A stretch of 64,000 bases of DNA, from NCBI GenBank assembly GCA_035549075.1, contig DASZRT010000069.1, forward strand, positions 1 through 64,000, read 5' to 3'. The first letter of the stretch is position 1. Every line of letters begins with the position of its first letter. The stretch is from DASZFV01 sp035549075. GTDB taxonomy: Bacteria; Myxococcota_A; Polyangia; Fen-1088. Below are positions 39,201 to 46,736 of this stretch, piece after piece. The notes beneath the pieces were generated by a model. That model ran no database searches and was not told where the DNA came from. It saw only the letters and a list, made by a program, of their open reading frames with translations. The position numbers and the translations under genes are program-made.

Positions 39201-39410
39201 CTAGGACGCGCAGCTCAGCCGACGGTTGTGCTGGGGGCTGAGGCCGCCGGCCTTGACGGAAGCGCGAACCTTGAGGGCGCGGTTGTGCTGGGGGCTGAGG
39301 CCGCCAGCCTTGATGGAGGCGCGGACCTTGAGGGCGCGGTTGTGCTGGGGGCTAAGGCCGCCAGCCTTGATCGTCGTCTTGATCGCGAGCGTCGTCTTCG
39401 TCGTCTTCAT
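39201..39410 (-). CDS. Small three-repeat peptide (KAGGLSPQHNR repeats)
   Basis: This 69-residue product starts at ATG 39410 behind a clear AGGAG box six bases upstream. Residues 1-13 are a Thr/Lys-rich leader. Then come two identical 19-residue units, IKAGGLSPQHNRALKVRAS, and a third, VKAGGLSPQHNR, that diverges to end in RLSCAS with the only cysteine. There is no signal peptide and no membrane helix. It lies 36 bp after a Ser/Thr kinase gene and 100 bp before the FGE-like kinase, all on the minus strand. Serines in each unit could be kinase targets; a peptide precursor is another option. Function unknown. Confidence 0.75.
   Translation of the reverse strand: MKTTKTTLAIKTTIKAGGLSPQHNRALKVRASIKAGGLSPQHNRALKVRASVKAGGLSPQHNRRLSCAS
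39225..39395 (-). repeat. 57-bp tandem repeats inside the peptide gene
   Basis: Three 57-bp units begin at 39225, 39282 and 39339 (plus-strand reading GTTGTGCTGGGGGCT). The period is exactly 19 codons, and copies are nearly identical, pointing to recent duplication. The absence of unique spacers rules out CRISPR. Confidence 0.88.
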
Positions 39411-39446
39411 GGGAGTCTCCTAGTTGTGGGTGGGTGGGTGTTTCGT

Positions 39447-40382
39447 TCATGGTTGGGTAATCGCCGCGAGGGCCTCGGGCGCTCGCTGGAAGCGGGCGGC
39501 GGGCTCGCGTTCGAGGCAGCGCAGGATGGCGCGCTCCCAGCGGACGTCGAGGTCGGGGCGGATCGTGCGCGGGGAGGGCGCGGCCTCGCGGAAGCGCTTG
39601 AGCGCCATGACGGTGATCGAGCTGCCCTTGAACGGCAGCTCGCCCGTGAGCATCTCGAACAAGACCACGCCCAGGGCATAGACGTCGGTCGCGGTCGAGA
39701 TGGGTTGCTTGCCGGCGGCGACCTGCTCGGGGGCCATGTAGAGCGGCGTGCCGACGGCCTCGCCGGTGATGGTGATCGAGATGTCGTCGAGGGCCGAGCG
39801 GCGGGCGAGGCCGAAGTCGGTGATGACGAGGCGCGGGGTCGGGCGGATGTCGACGTCGGGGACGAGCACGAGGTTTCCGGGCTTGAAGTCGCGGTGGACG
39901 ACGCCGGCGGCGTGCGCCGCCTCGAGGCCGGCGACCATCTGGCGCACGAGCGGCAGGGCGTCCTCGACGGAGAACCGCGTGCGCGACGCGAGCTCCTCGG
40001 CGAGCGTCGGCCCGCGCAGCAGCTCCATCGTGATGAAGACGAGGGGCGGTCCCTCGCCGTCGTCGTGCTGGCCGACGTCGAACGTGCGGCAGACGTTCCG
40101 GTGGGTCACGCGGCGCGCGAGCTGAATCTCGCGGCGGAAGCGCTCGACGGGGACGGCGTCCTCGGCGACGATCTCGCGCAGCGTCTTGAGGGCGACCGCC
40201 TCGTGGAGCAGCTCGTCCTCGACCTCGTAGACCTCGCCGACGGCGCCGGCGCCGATGAGTCGCGTCACGCGGTAGCGGCCGGCGACGCGCTCGCCCTCGA
40301 ACAGACGTTGGTCGAGCCGATTGCGGCGAGGGCCCGGGGGCCCGTCAGCCGGCGTGCGGTCTTCCTCGTCTATGCCGGCCAT
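39447..40382 (-). CDS. Soluble Ser/Thr protein kinase
   Basis: This 311-residue Hanks-type kinase without membrane helix or extra domain has glycine loop IGAGAVGEVYEVED, the ATP lysine in VALKTLREI, catalytic loop HRDFKPGN, DFGLARRS, and the activation segment end GTPLYMAPEQ. All core catalytic residues are present. It ends directly after subdomain XI, so there is no sensor part. It precedes the repeat-peptide gene by 36 bp and is likely cotranscribed with it. The KirBac gene lies upstream with a 43-bp gap. Confidence 0.92.
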   Translation of the reverse strand: MAGIDEEDRTPADGPPGPRRNRLDQRLFEGERVAGRYRVTRLIGAGAVGEVYEVEDELLHEAVALKTLREIVAEDAVPVERFRREIQLARRVTHRNVCRTFDVGQHDDGEGPPLVFITMELLRGPTLAEELASRTRFSVEDALPLVRQMVAGLEAAHAAGVVHRDFKPGNLVLVPDVDIRPTPRLVITDFGLARRSALDDISITITGEAVGTPLYMAPEQVAAGKQPISTATDVYALGVVLFEMLTGELPFKGSSITVMALKRFREAAPSPRTIRPDLDVRWERAILRCLEREPAARFQRAPEALAAITQP

Positions 40383-40425
40383 GCCTTTCCGCAGCCCACA
40401 CGATGCGCGCGCGGCGGCGTTCCTG

Positions 40426-41334
40426 TCAAACGGGGTAGGGGAACGTCGGCGTCGGCGCCGTCGGCTCGGTGTCGTGGAACTTCGTCAGGTCGAGCACGAC
40501 GTCGCCGTCGGCGTCCTCGGACACGACGTCCACCAGCCGGTGGCCCCAGAGGATCTGGTGCGCGAAGTAGCGGTGGCTCGAGTGGACGGTCTGCATCGAG
40601 ATGTCGTCGAGGCCGACGACGAGCACCTGCAGCTCGACCTCCTTCGCTGCGATCGACTCGGGCGTCTCGCCGTAGAGCGGGCTCGTCTCGTCGATCGTGT
40701 GCAGCACGACCCACGAGCGCGACAGCGAAAGGATGTGGTCGCGCTGCAGCTTGAGATCGATCGTGCGGTAGAAGGTCCCGCCCTCGGCCGTGATCTCCGT
40801 GCGCGCCATCGTCGCGCGGATCTGCGCGCCCACGATCTGGTTGCCGCGCTGGTTGCTCATGCGAAACATGAGCGTCGGCACGTTGTTCATCGGCGAGATC
40901 ACGGCGTGGCGCGAGACGATGATCCGCGCCGTCGAGCGCGAGAACTTCGCGAACACGAGCCCCGTCGCGAGCGCCGTCAGCGTGAGGCCCGTGATCGACT
41001 CGGCGACGACGACGAAGTTCGCGCCGGGCGTGTCGGGCGACAGCACGCCATAGCCGATCGTGCCCATGGTCTGGACGCTGAAGAAGAAGGCGTCGAGGAA
41101 CGAGTTCGGTTGCGCGTGCGCGACGCCGCCCACGACGAGGAAAACGAGGGCGAACAGCGCGTTCGCGACCAGGAACGTGCCGGCGATGAGCGCGAACGTC
41201 ACGCTCCACGGCATGTGCAGCAGCGCGTGATAAAAATCGCGCAGCGGCATGTGCTTCTCGCCGATGACCTTGAAGCCGTAGCTCGCGCCCGGGGCGCGAA
41301 AACGGCGCGTGCGGTGCTTCCGCGCGCGGCTCAC
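40426..41334 (-). CDS. Inward rectifier potassium channel (KirBac)
   Basis: The 302-residue product starts at GTG 41334, overlapping the glycosyltransferase stop in a GTGA arrangement. It has the KirBac layout: an amphipathic slide helix (DFYHALLHMPW), outer helix, pore helix and selectivity filter SVQTMGTIGYGVLSP (about residue 90), inner helix ending near FAKFSRSTARI, then a cytoplasmic immunoglobulin-like domain (MFRMSNQRGNQIV). This domain gates the channel in response to lipids or ligands in known members. Full length. Confidence 0.93.
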   Translation of the reverse strand: MSRARKHRTRRFRAPGASYGFKVIGEKHMPLRDFYHALLHMPWSVTFALIAGTFLVANALFALVFLVVGGVAHAQPNSFLDAFFFSVQTMGTIGYGVLSPDTPGANFVVVAESITGLTLTALATGLVFAKFSRSTARIIVSRHAVISPMNNVPTLMFRMSNQRGNQIVGAQIRATMARTEITAEGGTFYRTIDLKLQRDHILSLSRSWVVLHTIDETSPLYGETPESIAAKEVELQVLVVGLDDISMQTVHSSHRYFAHQILWGHRLVDVVSEDADGDVVLDLTKFHDTEPTAPTPTFPYPV

Positions 41335-42404
41335 TGGACGGCGGCCTCGAGGCTTCCGTCGAGCGCCGTGAGGAGATGGCGGTTGCCGTCTTGCGCGTAG
41401 CCCGCGAGCGCGCGCCCGAAGTCGGGGAGGCGTTCGAGGAAGCGTCCGAGCGCATCGTCGTCGAGCGCGCCCTCGCCGAGGCCGTAGCCTTCCTTCTCGA
41501 GGTAGCGCGCGTTCAAGACCTGCTCGAACTGGCCCTCGACGGGCACGGCCAGCATCGGACGGTGCAGATAGACCGCCTCGCCCATGAGCGTGAAGCCCGC
41601 GCTCGCGACGACGCCGGCCGCCGTCCGCAGATCGTCGATGAAGCCCGCCTCGGAGAACGGCCGGTAGCGCAGGTTGCCCTCGACGACCTCCTCTTTGAGG
41701 TCGCGGCGCAGGCCGTAGACGCGGCACTCGCGGCCGCTGCGCGCGAGGATCTCGGGCAGCGCTTCGTTCGACGTCGACGTTTGATAGACCAGCAGGTGCG
41801 CGCCGGGCTCGGGCTTCGCCGCGAGGATCTCGGGGCGCAAGATCGGCGGGTGCAGCGTCGTGCGGTCCTTGCGCGTCGGGGGGTAGAAGAACGTCGTGAT
41901 GTGGTAGTGGAACGCGCCCGCGACCTTCGCGCGTACGATGGCGTTCGTGAGGCGGTAGTCGCGCTCGACGCCCGCGAGCAGCTCGGGCGCGTGCGCGCAG
42001 CGGTTGATGATCTGCATGTTGTCGACGGAGATCACCGGCAGGCGGTGGCGCTTCGCGAACAGGTAGCTCCACGTCTCGAAGTCGGAGATGACGACGTCGG
42101 GCGCGAACTTGTCGGCGATCTCGACGTAGGCGCGGATGTTCTCGGGCCAGCCCGTGGCGGCGCCCTCGAGGTTCTGCCGCAGCGTGGCCCACTTGCGGAC
42201 CTCGTTGTCCTCGTAGACGAGCGTGTAGCCCCAGATCTTGCGGACGGCGAGGTGCTCGTTGGCGCGCTTTTGCAAGTAGTCGTAGGCGCGGCCCGACACG
42301 ACGACCTGCACGTCGTGCCCGCGCGCGAGCAGGTGATCGAGCACGACGCGCGAGCGCATCGCGTGCCCCATCCCTTCGCCGACGACCCCGTAGAGGATCT
42401 TCAC
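41331..42404 (-). CDS. Glycosyltransferase of the MJ1255/VC2487 (GT28-like) type
   Basis: This 357-residue cytoplasmic enzyme has a GT-B fold. The N-terminus MKILYGVVGEGMGHAMRSR carries the Gly-rich loop seen in MurG-like glycosyltransferases, and the C-terminal donor site VASAGFTLMGEAVYLHRPMLAVPVEGQFEQ matches the nucleotide-sugar motif of the family. Acceptor unknown; lipid or surface glycan is likely. It is translationally coupled to the KirBac gene downstream, and 18 bp separate it from the small gene of the reductase unit upstream. Confidence 0.85.
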   Translation of the reverse strand: MKILYGVVGEGMGHAMRSRVVLDHLLARGHDVQVVVSGRAYDYLQKRANEHLAVRKIWGYTLVYEDNEVRKWATLRQNLEGAATGWPENIRAYVEIADKFAPDVVISDFETWSYLFAKRHRLPVISVDNMQIINRCAHAPELLAGVERDYRLTNAIVRAKVAGAFHYHITTFFYPPTRKDRTTLHPPILRPEILAAKPEPGAHLLVYQTSTSNEALPEILARSGRECRVYGLRRDLKEEVVEGNLRYRPFSEAGFIDDLRTAAGVVASAGFTLMGEAVYLHRPMLAVPVEGQFEQVLNARYLEKEGYGLGEGALDDDALGRFLERLPDFGRALAGYAQDGNRHLLTALDGSLEAAVQ

Positions 42405-42422
42405 GGGGCGATGGTAGCCGGT

Positions 42423-43016
42423 TTAAGCGACGAGCGACGCGTCGGCCGTGGGCACGCCGCCGGCGCGCTCGAGCAGCGTCGCGAGCGGCGTCGCGGGCCC
42501 CTTGATGCGGACCGAGAACAGCTCTTTGGGGCCGCCTTCGCGCGCGAGCTCGACGCCGGCGCCGAACAGCGTCTTGGCCCACGTCTCGAGCTCGCCGCGC
42601 AGGGCAGCGAACGTCGCGTCGGTGTTGGGGGCCGCGAGGCGGTCGTTGATGCGGAAGAGCAGCTCGTTGGTCGAGAACTTCGCCTTCGCGTCCCTCTCGA
42701 GCAGCGAGGCCACGTGCAGCGTGCGGCGCGCGAGGTCACTCAAGCGCTCGCCCGCCGCCGCGCCGGCGCGCTTGCGGTTGTGGAGCAGGCCCAGGCGGCC
42801 CTCGCCCTCGTCCATGAAGTAGTCGGCGCCGTGGCCGATGAGGACGACGCCCGGGCCCTTGGGCACGTGGTCGTAGTTGGCGACGTCGATCGTGAGCTCG
42901 GGCAGCACGCGGTCCTTGATCCACCGGTGGAACACGGGCACGAAGGCCTCGGCGTGGAGCGCGCGCGCCGACTCGGGCGCGACGTAGATCTTGAGCTGCA
43001 GCTTGTGGGCGTCCAT
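42423..43016 (-). CDS. Conserved-looking hypothetical, linked to sulfite/nitrite reductase
   Basis: This 197-residue protein has no signal peptide or membrane helix. It starts MDAHKLQLKIYVAPES and contains a HVPKGPGVVLIGHGADYF segment and a C-terminal Ser/Arg-rich end. I do not recognise the family. It follows the reductase gene by 20 bp on the same strand, so a role in assembly, cofactor handling or electron supply of that enzyme is possible. No cysteine motif or metal site is evident. Confidence 0.65.
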   Translation of the reverse strand: MDAHKLQLKIYVAPESARALHAEAFVPVFHRWIKDRVLPELTIDVANYDHVPKGPGVVLIGHGADYFMDEGEGRLGLLHNRKRAGAAAGERLSDLARRTLHVASLLERDAKAKFSTNELLFRINDRLAAPNTDATFAALRGELETWAKTLFGAGVELAREGGPKELFSVRIKGPATPLATLLERAGGVPTADASLVA

Positions 43017-43036
43017 GGGTCTCGCGGTCCTTCGAT

Positions 43037-45322
43037 CTAGACGGTGGGGGCGCGCAGCGCGGGGCCGAGGCGCACGTAGCACTGGTGGGCGGCGTCGACG
43101 AACAGCGTCGCCTCTTCGATGCGCGTGTGGGCGCTGGCCGCCGTGACGGCGGCGCCGCGCTCGTCGAAGGCGCGGAAGAAGTACGACGAGAACCTCGCGG
43201 CCGCCAGCGGGTCGAACAGCTGCGTGTCGACGTAGCGCGCGCGGAACTCGCCGACGATCTCGCCGGCGTCGGTGCCGATGTTGGCGTTCTTCTCTTTCAC
43301 GAGCGCGCGCGCCGCGATGAGCATCGCCGAGAAGGCGCGCGCGTCGGCGTCGCCGAGCTTCTTCTCGTCCATGAGCAGCTGCGCCTCGAAGAGCTCGCGC
43401 TCGGCCGAGGCCAGCTCGACCTCGACGTAGGGCACGATCTCGCCGGCGCACTCGCCCTCGCCCATGTCGGAGATCGTGTACTCGCGCGGGTCGCCCCAGT
43501 CGCTGTAGTAACTCGGGTCCTGGTCGTAGGCGGGGATCGCCTGCAGCTCCTCGACCATGGCGCGGATCGTCTTCTTGCCGATGCGGGTCGCGAAGTCGGC
43601 GAAGGTCTCTTCGCCCTGGCGCTCGGCCGCGTAGCGCTCGGTGAGGCGCTTGACGACCTCGGGCACGCGCTTGCTCGGCACGGCGCCGATGGCCAGGCCG
43701 TACGACGCGGCGTTGTTCGTCCATTGGCCGCCGACGACGAGCTGGAAGTGCGGCACGCGGCGGCCGCTCACGGTGCGCGACACGCCCAGGAAGCCGAGGT
43801 CGGCGACGTGGTGCTGGCCGCACGAGTTGAAGCAGCCAGACGCCTTGATGTGCAGGTGCTTGGCGTTGGGGTTCTGGTCGATGCCGGACTTGCGGATGTG
43901 CTTGGTGAGCTCGGCGGCGAGCGAGCGCGACGACGAGATGCCGAGCTTGCACGTGTCGGTGCCCGGGCACGCCGTGATGTCGCTGATCGTCGAGGCGCCA
44001 CCCGTGGCGAGGCCGATGTCGACGAGCGCGGCGTAGACGGCGGGCAGATCGGCCTCGCTCACCCAGCGCAGCAGCATGTTCTGCTCGACGGTGGTGCGCA
44101 TGGCGTCGCCGACGTACTTGCGCGCGACGTCGGCCAGCGCGCGCGCCTGCTCGGACGTGAGGTCGCCGAGCGGCAGCGTGATGGTCGCCATGACGTAGCC
44201 GGGCTGGCGCTGGGGGACGACGTTGGTCGCGCGCCAGGCCTCGAAGCCGGCGGGATACGGCGCGGGCGGAAGCGCGCCCGCCGGGCGGATCGGCTTCTCG
44301 TCGGTCGAATGAAGGTCGGCGAGGAACGCCGTCCATCGGGGGTCGGGGCGCAGGTTGGCGCGCTCTTCGTTGATGAGGCGCTTGGTCTCCTCGAGGCCGA
44401 GCTTCTTCACGACGAACTTGAAGCGCGCGCGCGCGCGGTTGGCGCGCTCGCCCAGCTTGGCGAACACGCGCGAGATCGCCTGCGAGATCGGCAGCAGCTC
44501 TTCTTCGGGCAGGAAGTCGTCGAAGACCTGCGCGTCCTGCGGCACGGCGCCCAGGCCGCCGCCGATGACGAGGCGGAAGCCGCGCTTGGTCTCGCCGTTT
44601 TCGACCCGCGTGCGCGCGATGGCGCCGATGTCGTGGAAGTTGGTGACGCCGCAGGCGTTCTCTTGGCAGCCCGAGAACGCGACCTTGAGCTTGCGCCCGA
44701 AGTCCTGCGTGTCGTCGTGGCCCAGCAAGAAGAACGTGAGCGCGTGCGAGTACGGCGTGACGTCGAACGCCTCGGTGTTGCAGACGCCGGCGTAGGGGCA
44801 CTGCGTGACGTTGCGGACGGTGTTGCCGCAGGCCTCGCGCGTCGTGATGCCGGCGGCCGCGAGGCGCCGGTGCATGTCGGGCGTGTCCTCGATGTGGACG
44901 AAGTGCAGCTGGAAATCCTGGCGCGTCGTCACGTGCAGGATGCGGTCCGAGTACTCCTCGGCGCAGGCGGCCAGCACGTCCAGCTGGTCACAGGTGACGC
45001 GGCCGTAGGGGATCTTGATCCGCTGCATGCCGGGCGCGTCCCACATCGTGACGGGGCCCTTCGTGATCTCGCCCGACGGGAACACGAGCGCCTGCGTCTT
45101 CTCGCCGTCGTGGCGCTGGCCGTTGTCGTAGCGCTGGCCGTAGGCGCCGCGGCGCAGGCGCGTCTCGGCGAAGAGCTTCTCCTCGATCTTGTTCTTCTTG
45201 CGCAGCTCGATCTGCGTCTCGAAGATGTCGATCTCGCGGCCCCAGGCCTCGGGGATCTTCGCGCCGAGGGTCTCTTTCCAAGTCTTGGAAGCTTTGTCGG
45301 CCGTCTTGCTCGCGTCGCTCAT
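43037..45322 (-). CDS. Siroheme nitrite/sulfite reductase
   Basis: This 761-residue cytoplasmic enzyme would carry out six-electron reduction of sulfite or nitrite. The C-terminal half has the classic [4Fe-4S]-siroheme ligands, CPGTDTC (about 451-457) and GCFNSC (about 494-498). Unusually, the N-terminal half also has two Cys pairs in matching places, CPYAGVC (about 172) and GCQENAC (about 217). Two ferredoxin-like half domains (TRQDFQLHFVHIED; TVEQNMLLRWVS) occur. About 150 residues beyond the usual C-terminus are extra. Assimilatory function is likely; sulfite versus nitrite cannot be decided here. A leader hairpin lies upstream at 45356. Confidence 0.9.
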   Translation of the reverse strand: MSDASKTADKASKTWKETLGAKIPEAWGREIDIFETQIELRKKNKIEEKLFAETRLRRGAYGQRYDNGQRHDGEKTQALVFPSGEITKGPVTMWDAPGMQRIKIPYGRVTCDQLDVLAACAEEYSDRILHVTTRQDFQLHFVHIEDTPDMHRRLAAAGITTREACGNTVRNVTQCPYAGVCNTEAFDVTPYSHALTFFLLGHDDTQDFGRKLKVAFSGCQENACGVTNFHDIGAIARTRVENGETKRGFRLVIGGGLGAVPQDAQVFDDFLPEEELLPISQAISRVFAKLGERANRARARFKFVVKKLGLEETKRLINEERANLRPDPRWTAFLADLHSTDEKPIRPAGALPPAPYPAGFEAWRATNVVPQRQPGYVMATITLPLGDLTSEQARALADVARKYVGDAMRTTVEQNMLLRWVSEADLPAVYAALVDIGLATGGASTISDITACPGTDTCKLGISSSRSLAAELTKHIRKSGIDQNPNAKHLHIKASGCFNSCGQHHVADLGFLGVSRTVSGRRVPHFQLVVGGQWTNNAASYGLAIGAVPSKRVPEVVKRLTERYAAERQGEETFADFATRIGKKTIRAMVEELQAIPAYDQDPSYYSDWGDPREYTISDMGEGECAGEIVPYVEVELASAERELFEAQLLMDEKKLGDADARAFSAMLIAARALVKEKNANIGTDAGEIVGEFRARYVDTQLFDPLAAARFSSYFFRAFDERGAAVTAASAHTRIEEATLFVDAAHQCYVRLGPALRAPTV

Positions 45323-45355
45323 CTGGTCTCCGTTGGGCCGCCTTTTATGCCACGA

Positions 45356-45374
45356 AACCCGGGCGGCCCGGGTT
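45356..45374 (-). promoter_or_regulatory. Leader hairpin upstream of the siroheme reductase
   Basis: AACCCGGG, loop CGG, CCCGGGTT is a perfect 8-bp inverted repeat between the TMEM175 stop and the reductase start. On the minus strand a TATAAG box lies just upstream of it, so the hairpin may sit in the reductase leader or terminate the TMEM175 transcript. There is no T tract to decide. Confidence 0.4.
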
Positions 45375-45384
45375 GTCTCTTATA

Positions 45385-45963
45385 CTAGACACGGGGTTCG
45401 GGCGCCACCATGCGGCGGTCGGGCACGAACCAGACGATCGCGACGCTGACATAGAGCGCCAACGCCAGCCAGCAGGACACGAAGGCGAGCGGGATCGCCA
45501 CCGCATAGATGAGGCCCGACACGACGCCTTTGACGTCCTTGCCGACGGCGGCGGCGACCTTCGAATGCGGGCCTTCGGCGCGGACGATGGCGCGCACGAG
45601 GATCCAGTAGGCGACGGCCGAGAGCAGCAGCACGACGCCGTAGACGGCGACGGGCAGGGGCTCATAGTGGTTCTCGCCCATCCAGCCCGTGACGAACGGC
45701 GTGAGCGACAGCCAGAACAGCAGGTGCAGGTTCGCCCACAGCACGGCGCCGTCGATGCGCGTCGTCGCGTGCAGCAGGTGGTGGTGGTTGTTCCAGTAGA
45801 TGCCGACGAACACGAAGCTCATCAGGTAGGTGAGGAACGTCGGCAGCAGCGGCTTCAGCGCGGCGAGCGAGCCGCCGTGGGGAACCTTCAGCTCGAGCAC
45901 CATGATCGTGATGATGATGGCGACGACGCCGTCGCTGAACGCTTCGAGCCGGCCCTTGGTCAT
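45385..45963 (-). CDS. TMEM175-family potassium channel (DUF1211)
   Basis: This 192-residue membrane protein with six predicted helices has the family motif RLEAFSDGVVAIIITIMVLEL at the N-terminus, where the FSDG residues line the pore in known TMEM175 channels, and IYWNNHHHLLHATTRIDG after the third helix. Bacterial members form tetrameric K+-permeable channels. The length is normal. It is divergent from the cytochrome c gene with a 116-bp spacer holding a direct repeat. Confidence 0.92.
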   Translation of the reverse strand: MTKGRLEAFSDGVVAIIITIMVLELKVPHGGSLAALKPLLPTFLTYLMSFVFVGIYWNNHHHLLHATTRIDGAVLWANLHLLFWLSLTPFVTGWMGENHYEPLPVAVYGVVLLLSAVAYWILVRAIVRAEGPHSKVAAAVGKDVKGVVSGLIYAVAIPLAFVSCWLALALYVSVAIVWFVPDRRMVAPEPRV

Positions 45964-45987
45964 GCGCGCGCAGTGTACAAGAACGCG

Positions 45988-46005
45988 CTTAGCGAGTTCT
46001 TAGCG
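45988..46005. promoter_or_regulatory. Direct repeat CTTAGCG-N4-CTTAGCG
   Basis: Two copies of CTTAGCG start 11 bp apart (45988 and 45999) in the spacer between the TMEM175 and cytochrome genes. A one-turn direct repeat is the usual layout for OmpR/PhoB-type winged-helix dimers. A related CTTAGGG lies at 48705, and a winged-helix regulator gene lies between them. Confidence 0.35.
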
Positions 46006-46079
46006 TCGCCGGAGGGACCATTTAGCAACGGGCGCGCGCGCGATTCGGCAGGGTGAATCTCACCAGGAGGTTCCATTCG

Positions 46080-46736
46080 ATGCGCACCAACACTTTGATC
46101 GCAGCTTCGATTCTCACCGCTTCCCTCGCGTTCCTCGCGGGCGCTTGCAAGACGGTCCCGCCCGTCGACACCCACGCTGCGCAGGTCGAGCGCGGCCGCT
46201 TCCTCGTCACGATCGGCGGCTGCAACGACTGCCACACGCCCATGAAGTTCGACCCCGAGATCGGCATGCCCGTCCCCGACCTTTCGCGCGCGCTGTCGGG
46301 GCACCCCGAGGGCGCGCCCGATCCGGCGTCGGCGCTGGGCGGCCACGACATGGCGGCGATCGGGCCGACGTTCACCAGCTTCCGCGCGCCGTTCGGCGTC
46401 GTCTACTCGGCGAACCTCACGCCCGATGCCGCGACGGGCCTGGGCGCGTGGACCGAAGACATGTTCATCCGCGCGCTGCGCACGGGCCGCCACATGGGCG
46501 GCGCGGGCCGCCCCATCGTCCCGCCCATGCCGTGGCCGACGCTCGCGCGCCAGTCCGACAACGACCTCGCGGCGATCTTCGCGTACCTGCGCTCGGTGCC
46601 GGCGATCCGCAACGACGTGCCTGCGCCCAAGGTCCCGGACGCCGCGCTCGCGGCGATCGCCGCCGGCTACGAAAAAATGGCCGCGAAGATGCGCGCGCAG
46701 ACCGAACAGACGAACGTCGAGCTCGCGAGGCGCTAG
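46080..46736 (+). CDS. Monoheme c-type cytochrome lipoprotein
   Basis: The product has 218 residues from ATG 46080, behind a strong AGGAGG box (46065-46070). A lipoprotein signal with lipobox AGAC anchors it outside the cytoplasmic membrane. The heme site is C48-N-D-C51-H52, and a distal Met candidate is in PPMPWPTL or HMGG. The arrangement, with a second heme-facing helix and FAYLRSVPAIRN, resembles diheme/monoheme cytochromes that donate electrons to dehydrogenases. It is a substrate for the Ccm system encoded at 19-29 kb. Its stop overlaps the convergent regulator gene by 4 bp. Confidence 0.92.
   Translation: MRTNTLIAASILTASLAFLAGACKTVPPVDTHAAQVERGRFLVTIGGCNDCHTPMKFDPEIGMPVPDLSRALSGHPEGAPDPASALGGHDMAAIGPTFTSFRAPFGVVYSANLTPDAATGLGAWTEDMFIRALRTGRHMGGAGRPIVPPMPWPTLARQSDNDLAAIFAYLRSVPAIRNDVPAPKVPDAALAAIAAGYEKMAAKMRAQTEQTNVELARR

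Noticed and set aside
39225..39395. CRISPR-like tandem repeat
   Set aside because: Units are contiguous 57-mers without unique spacers, in frame with a translated peptide.
39201..39410. FGE target motif (CxPxR) in the repeat peptide
   Set aside because: The only cysteine is in RLSCAS without Pro/Arg at the needed positions, and the neighbouring FGE-like domain lacks catalytic cysteines.
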